DNA from: Rhyzopertha dominica
Lineage: Eukaryota; Arthropoda; Insecta; Coleoptera; Bostrichidae
DNA: 64,000 nucleotides
Reading direction: 5' to 3'
Assembly: GCA_025024175.1 (NCBI GenBank)
Contig: QCXZ01000064.1
Coordinates: forward strand, 48,381,325-48,445,324
Below the pieces are notes generated by a model. The model was not told the origin of the DNA, made no database searches, and saw nothing but the letters and a program-made list of their open reading frames with translations. Below, piece after piece: positions 60,906 through 64,000 of the stretch. How positions within the stretch are numbered: position 1 is the first letter of the stretch; the number at the start of each line of letters is the position of its first letter. The translations under genes were made by a program, and so were the position numbers.

Positions 60906-63900
60906 TTGTAATTAAGATAATTAAGTAAGATATACATATTTGCTCCACGTACAATTAGTTTTAGAAGGTTGTAAAATTTAGATACAAAAATATATGGGTT
61001 TGAAGATCGAATTTATAAACGTAGAAACATCAAGAGCGTAAGGGCCTGGTATTTTAAACTTGTCTTGATCTAACAAGGATTACTTTAGATCATATGGTCT
61101 ACAAAACCCCTTGTGTCTTTATTTGAGTGTATTATTGCAATAAAGTTTTTAATACTATTTTAGTTGCTGATTATCTTATATAGGTATATAAGTATCCTGT
61201 AGTATATGTTTTAGTTCGCCAACACTGTTTTTGAGTTTATTGTAAGGAAAATATATCCCAAAGTAGCAATCATTTACCTTACCGCTTTTATTCCGATTAA
61301 CTGAATCTGATTTTAAGACAAGTGTTAACAATTTCAATACAATTTACTGACATGAAAATATGGTTTCCTGCAGTGTGTGGCATATCGGGGTAGCCTTCGC
61401 GCTCACAGTTTTTTTTTTTAGCGTTTGTCGTTTATCCGATACCTGCACAGCTTCGTTTATGTTATTGTGGAGCTGCGTCAACTGGGAGAGTACGGTTGTA
61501 TTCATTTCTGGCCTGATATACAGCTTTTTAATACCTACGCATTTTCTGCAAGAGACATTTTATTATTGCGCTGCGATTCACAAAACCTAAGCGAGATTGT
61601 ACTGTTATAAGCGTGACATTTCCGCCAAAACCATATTCATTGTAGAATACGTCATCAAACTCAAAATAACCTGGATCTGTGCACATTTACACAATATTTA
61701 ATTTAATAGTTGTTATTATTATTAGTGCTTGGTATATGTGCATTTAAGGGGATAGAAATGAAAAGGTTGGAAACATGAAAAGGGACAATAAAGACGTTAG
61801 ATTCAATTAATACTGTACTCGCTTTATTAGCGACGCTCACCGATCTATTTGCGCTGCACTTCACTTCAATTGAATGCGATTGAACTGTTATTAAGAAACT
61901 TGCATAATTTATATAATGAAGCATCAGTACAGCAAATGGAGAATGGCCTTGTGGGTCATTATTCTTAATGTATACTTTTCCTAGTTTGTATCATATATTT
62001 TTAAGATTTTAAAATAATTATGAAATGTTTCTGGTGTCAGCTTGAAGGATCTTAATTAAATTTTGAAAAGCTGATTGTATTTAATAAATTATTTCCTTCA
62101 GTCTGGTGCCCATAACGTTATATATTACTCGTTTTATAAATAATGCTTTGTATTCATCTATCTTCACTGGTCTTAATTTAGTATTTTATCTACTACTAAT
62201 TCTCTATTTATAACAAATATTCCAAATTATTCTTTGAACGCTGGTAAATTGTGTGTGAACGTAGTTTAGGCCCTTGTGTAATAATTCTTGTTTTGCCCCA
62301 GATATTACATGAAATAGCTAAAGTAAAAAAACTAGGTCTTTTTCTATTAGAAGCTCACTCTAGATGTAGGTTAATTATCTCAACAAATATTACGCTGTCT
62401 AGTCTTTTATGTAGTTCTTTATTGATTAATTTTAATTGCTCACCTAAGTTTTGCTGAGTGTGTTACTTGTTTATTTCCAAATCGGTGCAAACGGTTGCTG
62501 CCTTCTGTACGACCTTTTTTTATTATTAATTTAAAATAACTTACCTATATACAATTTCTACTCTGCCAGTAGAACTTGATGGTGTGCTGTAAAAACGTAA
62601 TTTTTTTGTAATGGGACTCCCCTGAAAAGCTATTAAATAAGCGTCTTTTCCTTTTCCGTGTCTCGGAAACAATGTACTAGTTTATTTCGTCTTCCGAACC
62701 CTATTTGCAGAAGCAGATATAAAAAAAACTAAACATAAATCAGCGGGATATCTACAGATCGGGCGAAATTAAGGCTGATGGTAAAATGAATTGGCCGAGT
62801 AATCCACGTGACGTTGTGAAAAAGCGACCGTATTCAGGATGGACTGTAAATTACGTGCTATAAATTTCCGACCTTGTTAAGATCAGCCCTAAGAAATAAG
62901 TCACCTAATTATCCCATTTGCAAATTGAAACACTGATTCTGTGACTGCAGGACAGGGAAATTTGAACAGATATAATGATCAATTAAATGAACTCCCGAAG
63001 CTTGAAAACAGTACATGGATATTCTTATTGTTTAACTTCAGTTTTTCGTACAACGCCCGGACGTGTCAATTTTTGTTTGAGGGGAGAATCAACATTTCTT
63101 GGGTAATTTACGTGACTCCACCCTTAGGGTAAGGGTAAACAGTATTGCAACAATTTTAATTGGGAAGGGTATCAAAAGGACACGTAGTGGTAGACTAATA
63201 AGATGGATATGGATGGTTACGCTATTTTTTTCAAAATGACGAATATGCAAAATGAATGACAAAAGCAGTCAATGCTATATTACAACCATCACAAAACGAG
63301 CAAAGCCAAAAGATTTCGATTACTTGTCCAAATGAGTTGTTCATTTGTGATTTTACCTTGTATCCCTATATCAAGAAAACAATGAACCTACCTGATGAAG
63401 TATTAATAGTAGTAGGATTTATTTGACTCTGACATATGTTTGTATCTCCCTCTTGCGTAAAGTATAACTTCGTGACTATTAAACATTCTTGATCTGGAAT
63501 AAATCAGTTCCACCAGTGTGGTATCCAAGGTCTATGATTCTTGTTATCAAGCAACGGCACTTGAAAATATGCTTTGAACATAGAAGTCACCAGAGGTAAA
63601 GGTTGAGTTGCTGCATTAAAGAAAGTACCATCAGTTCGATTCCCAATGTTTTACACGAGCTAACTCCTGTAAACTGTCTTCTGGTTTTTTCTAATGCGAA
63701 TATAATATTTTCTCGGAAAGATCGCTGTCGCTATAAAACTGACAAAAAGTTATTATAGTGTGACGTTTCGATTGCGCCTGTAACCTTTGTCAAAGACGAG
63801 ATCCTCAAAATTTTTAAAGTAAATAAACATATCACCAAGGAAGCGGGACGTCATAGAAAGTATGTGCCAACCTGATAAAATATTAATCTAACGATGAAAA

Positions 63901-64000
63901 AGGAACTACCTACCTACTAGATATACATGAACTACTTGATAAAAGATAACTACAAAATAGCCTTCCAAATGTCACCTAAATCATAATTTTCGCAGTCTTC
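60906..64000. other. No gene recognised
   Basis: Only short frames (61360-61590, 61703-61924 minus, 62251-62457, 62941-63132) without domain support. At 63740-63815 the minus strand reads CTTTGACAAAGG followed by ATCGAAACGTCA. This matches the 'coding end then CGAAACGTCA' style I associate with Penelope-like element termini; no RT could be confirmed beside it. Confidence 0.45.

Noticed and set aside
1..64000. CRISPR arrays, bacterial operons, riboswitches
   Set aside because: None seen; composition, gene density and element types are those of an animal nuclear genome.

Overview
This is a gene-poor, AT-rich stretch of animal nuclear DNA, most likely from an insect. Base composition, scattered single Ns (draft assembly) and the mix of mobile elements point that way: Tc1/mariner-type transposases including a DUF4817-like one, hAT elements with 8-bp target duplications, Penelope-like and non-LTR retroelements, and many hairpin-forming MITEs. 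I found no intact host gene, no tRNA or rRNA gene, no CRISPR and no bacterial gene organisation. Almost all open frames above 60 codons are chance frames or transposon debris.

Layout. 1-5.2 kb: no gene, one transposase scrap. 5.2-13.5 kb: a TA-flanked MITE, a second TIR element (B) with a repeat (A) inside it, a foldback-like element built of ~135-bp units, and a second, inverted copy of A. 14.2-17.1 kb: one 2.9-kb element that is mostly two long inverted arms. 19-23.5 kb: two more inverted-repeat structures. 24.6-28.4 kb, the most interesting locus: a Penelope-like reverse transcriptase/GIY-YIG remnant is interrupted by a 2.47-kb hAT element with a perfect 8-bp duplication. That hAT carries a GC-rich, spliceable exon (25505-25742, minus strand) that does not look like transposase, plus a fragment of a different Penelope RT. 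A second hAT, with its own perfect 8-bp duplication, is nested inside it. 29.6-30.8 kb: another hAT with a perfect duplication; an inverted relative lies at 53.1-54.6 kb. 37.4-39.1 kb: a Tc1-like element whose right terminal repeat is split by a 576-bp MITE. 39.7-41.3, 50.9-52.1 and 60-60.9 kb: three dead non-LTR retrotransposons, all with a lost or altered catalytic (Y/F)ADD motif. 47-49 kb: a TIR element filled with 27-bp CCGGTT repeats. 49.3-50.9 kb: a nearly intact DD41D mariner-like element with 119-bp TIRs and one in-frame stop codon.

There is no gene pathway to describe. The window records layered insertions whose order can be read from nesting: Penelope, then the gene-carrying hAT, then a second hAT; and Tc1, then a MITE. 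The gene-carrying hAT (a 'Pack-hAT' candidate) is the best candidate for something not previously described.
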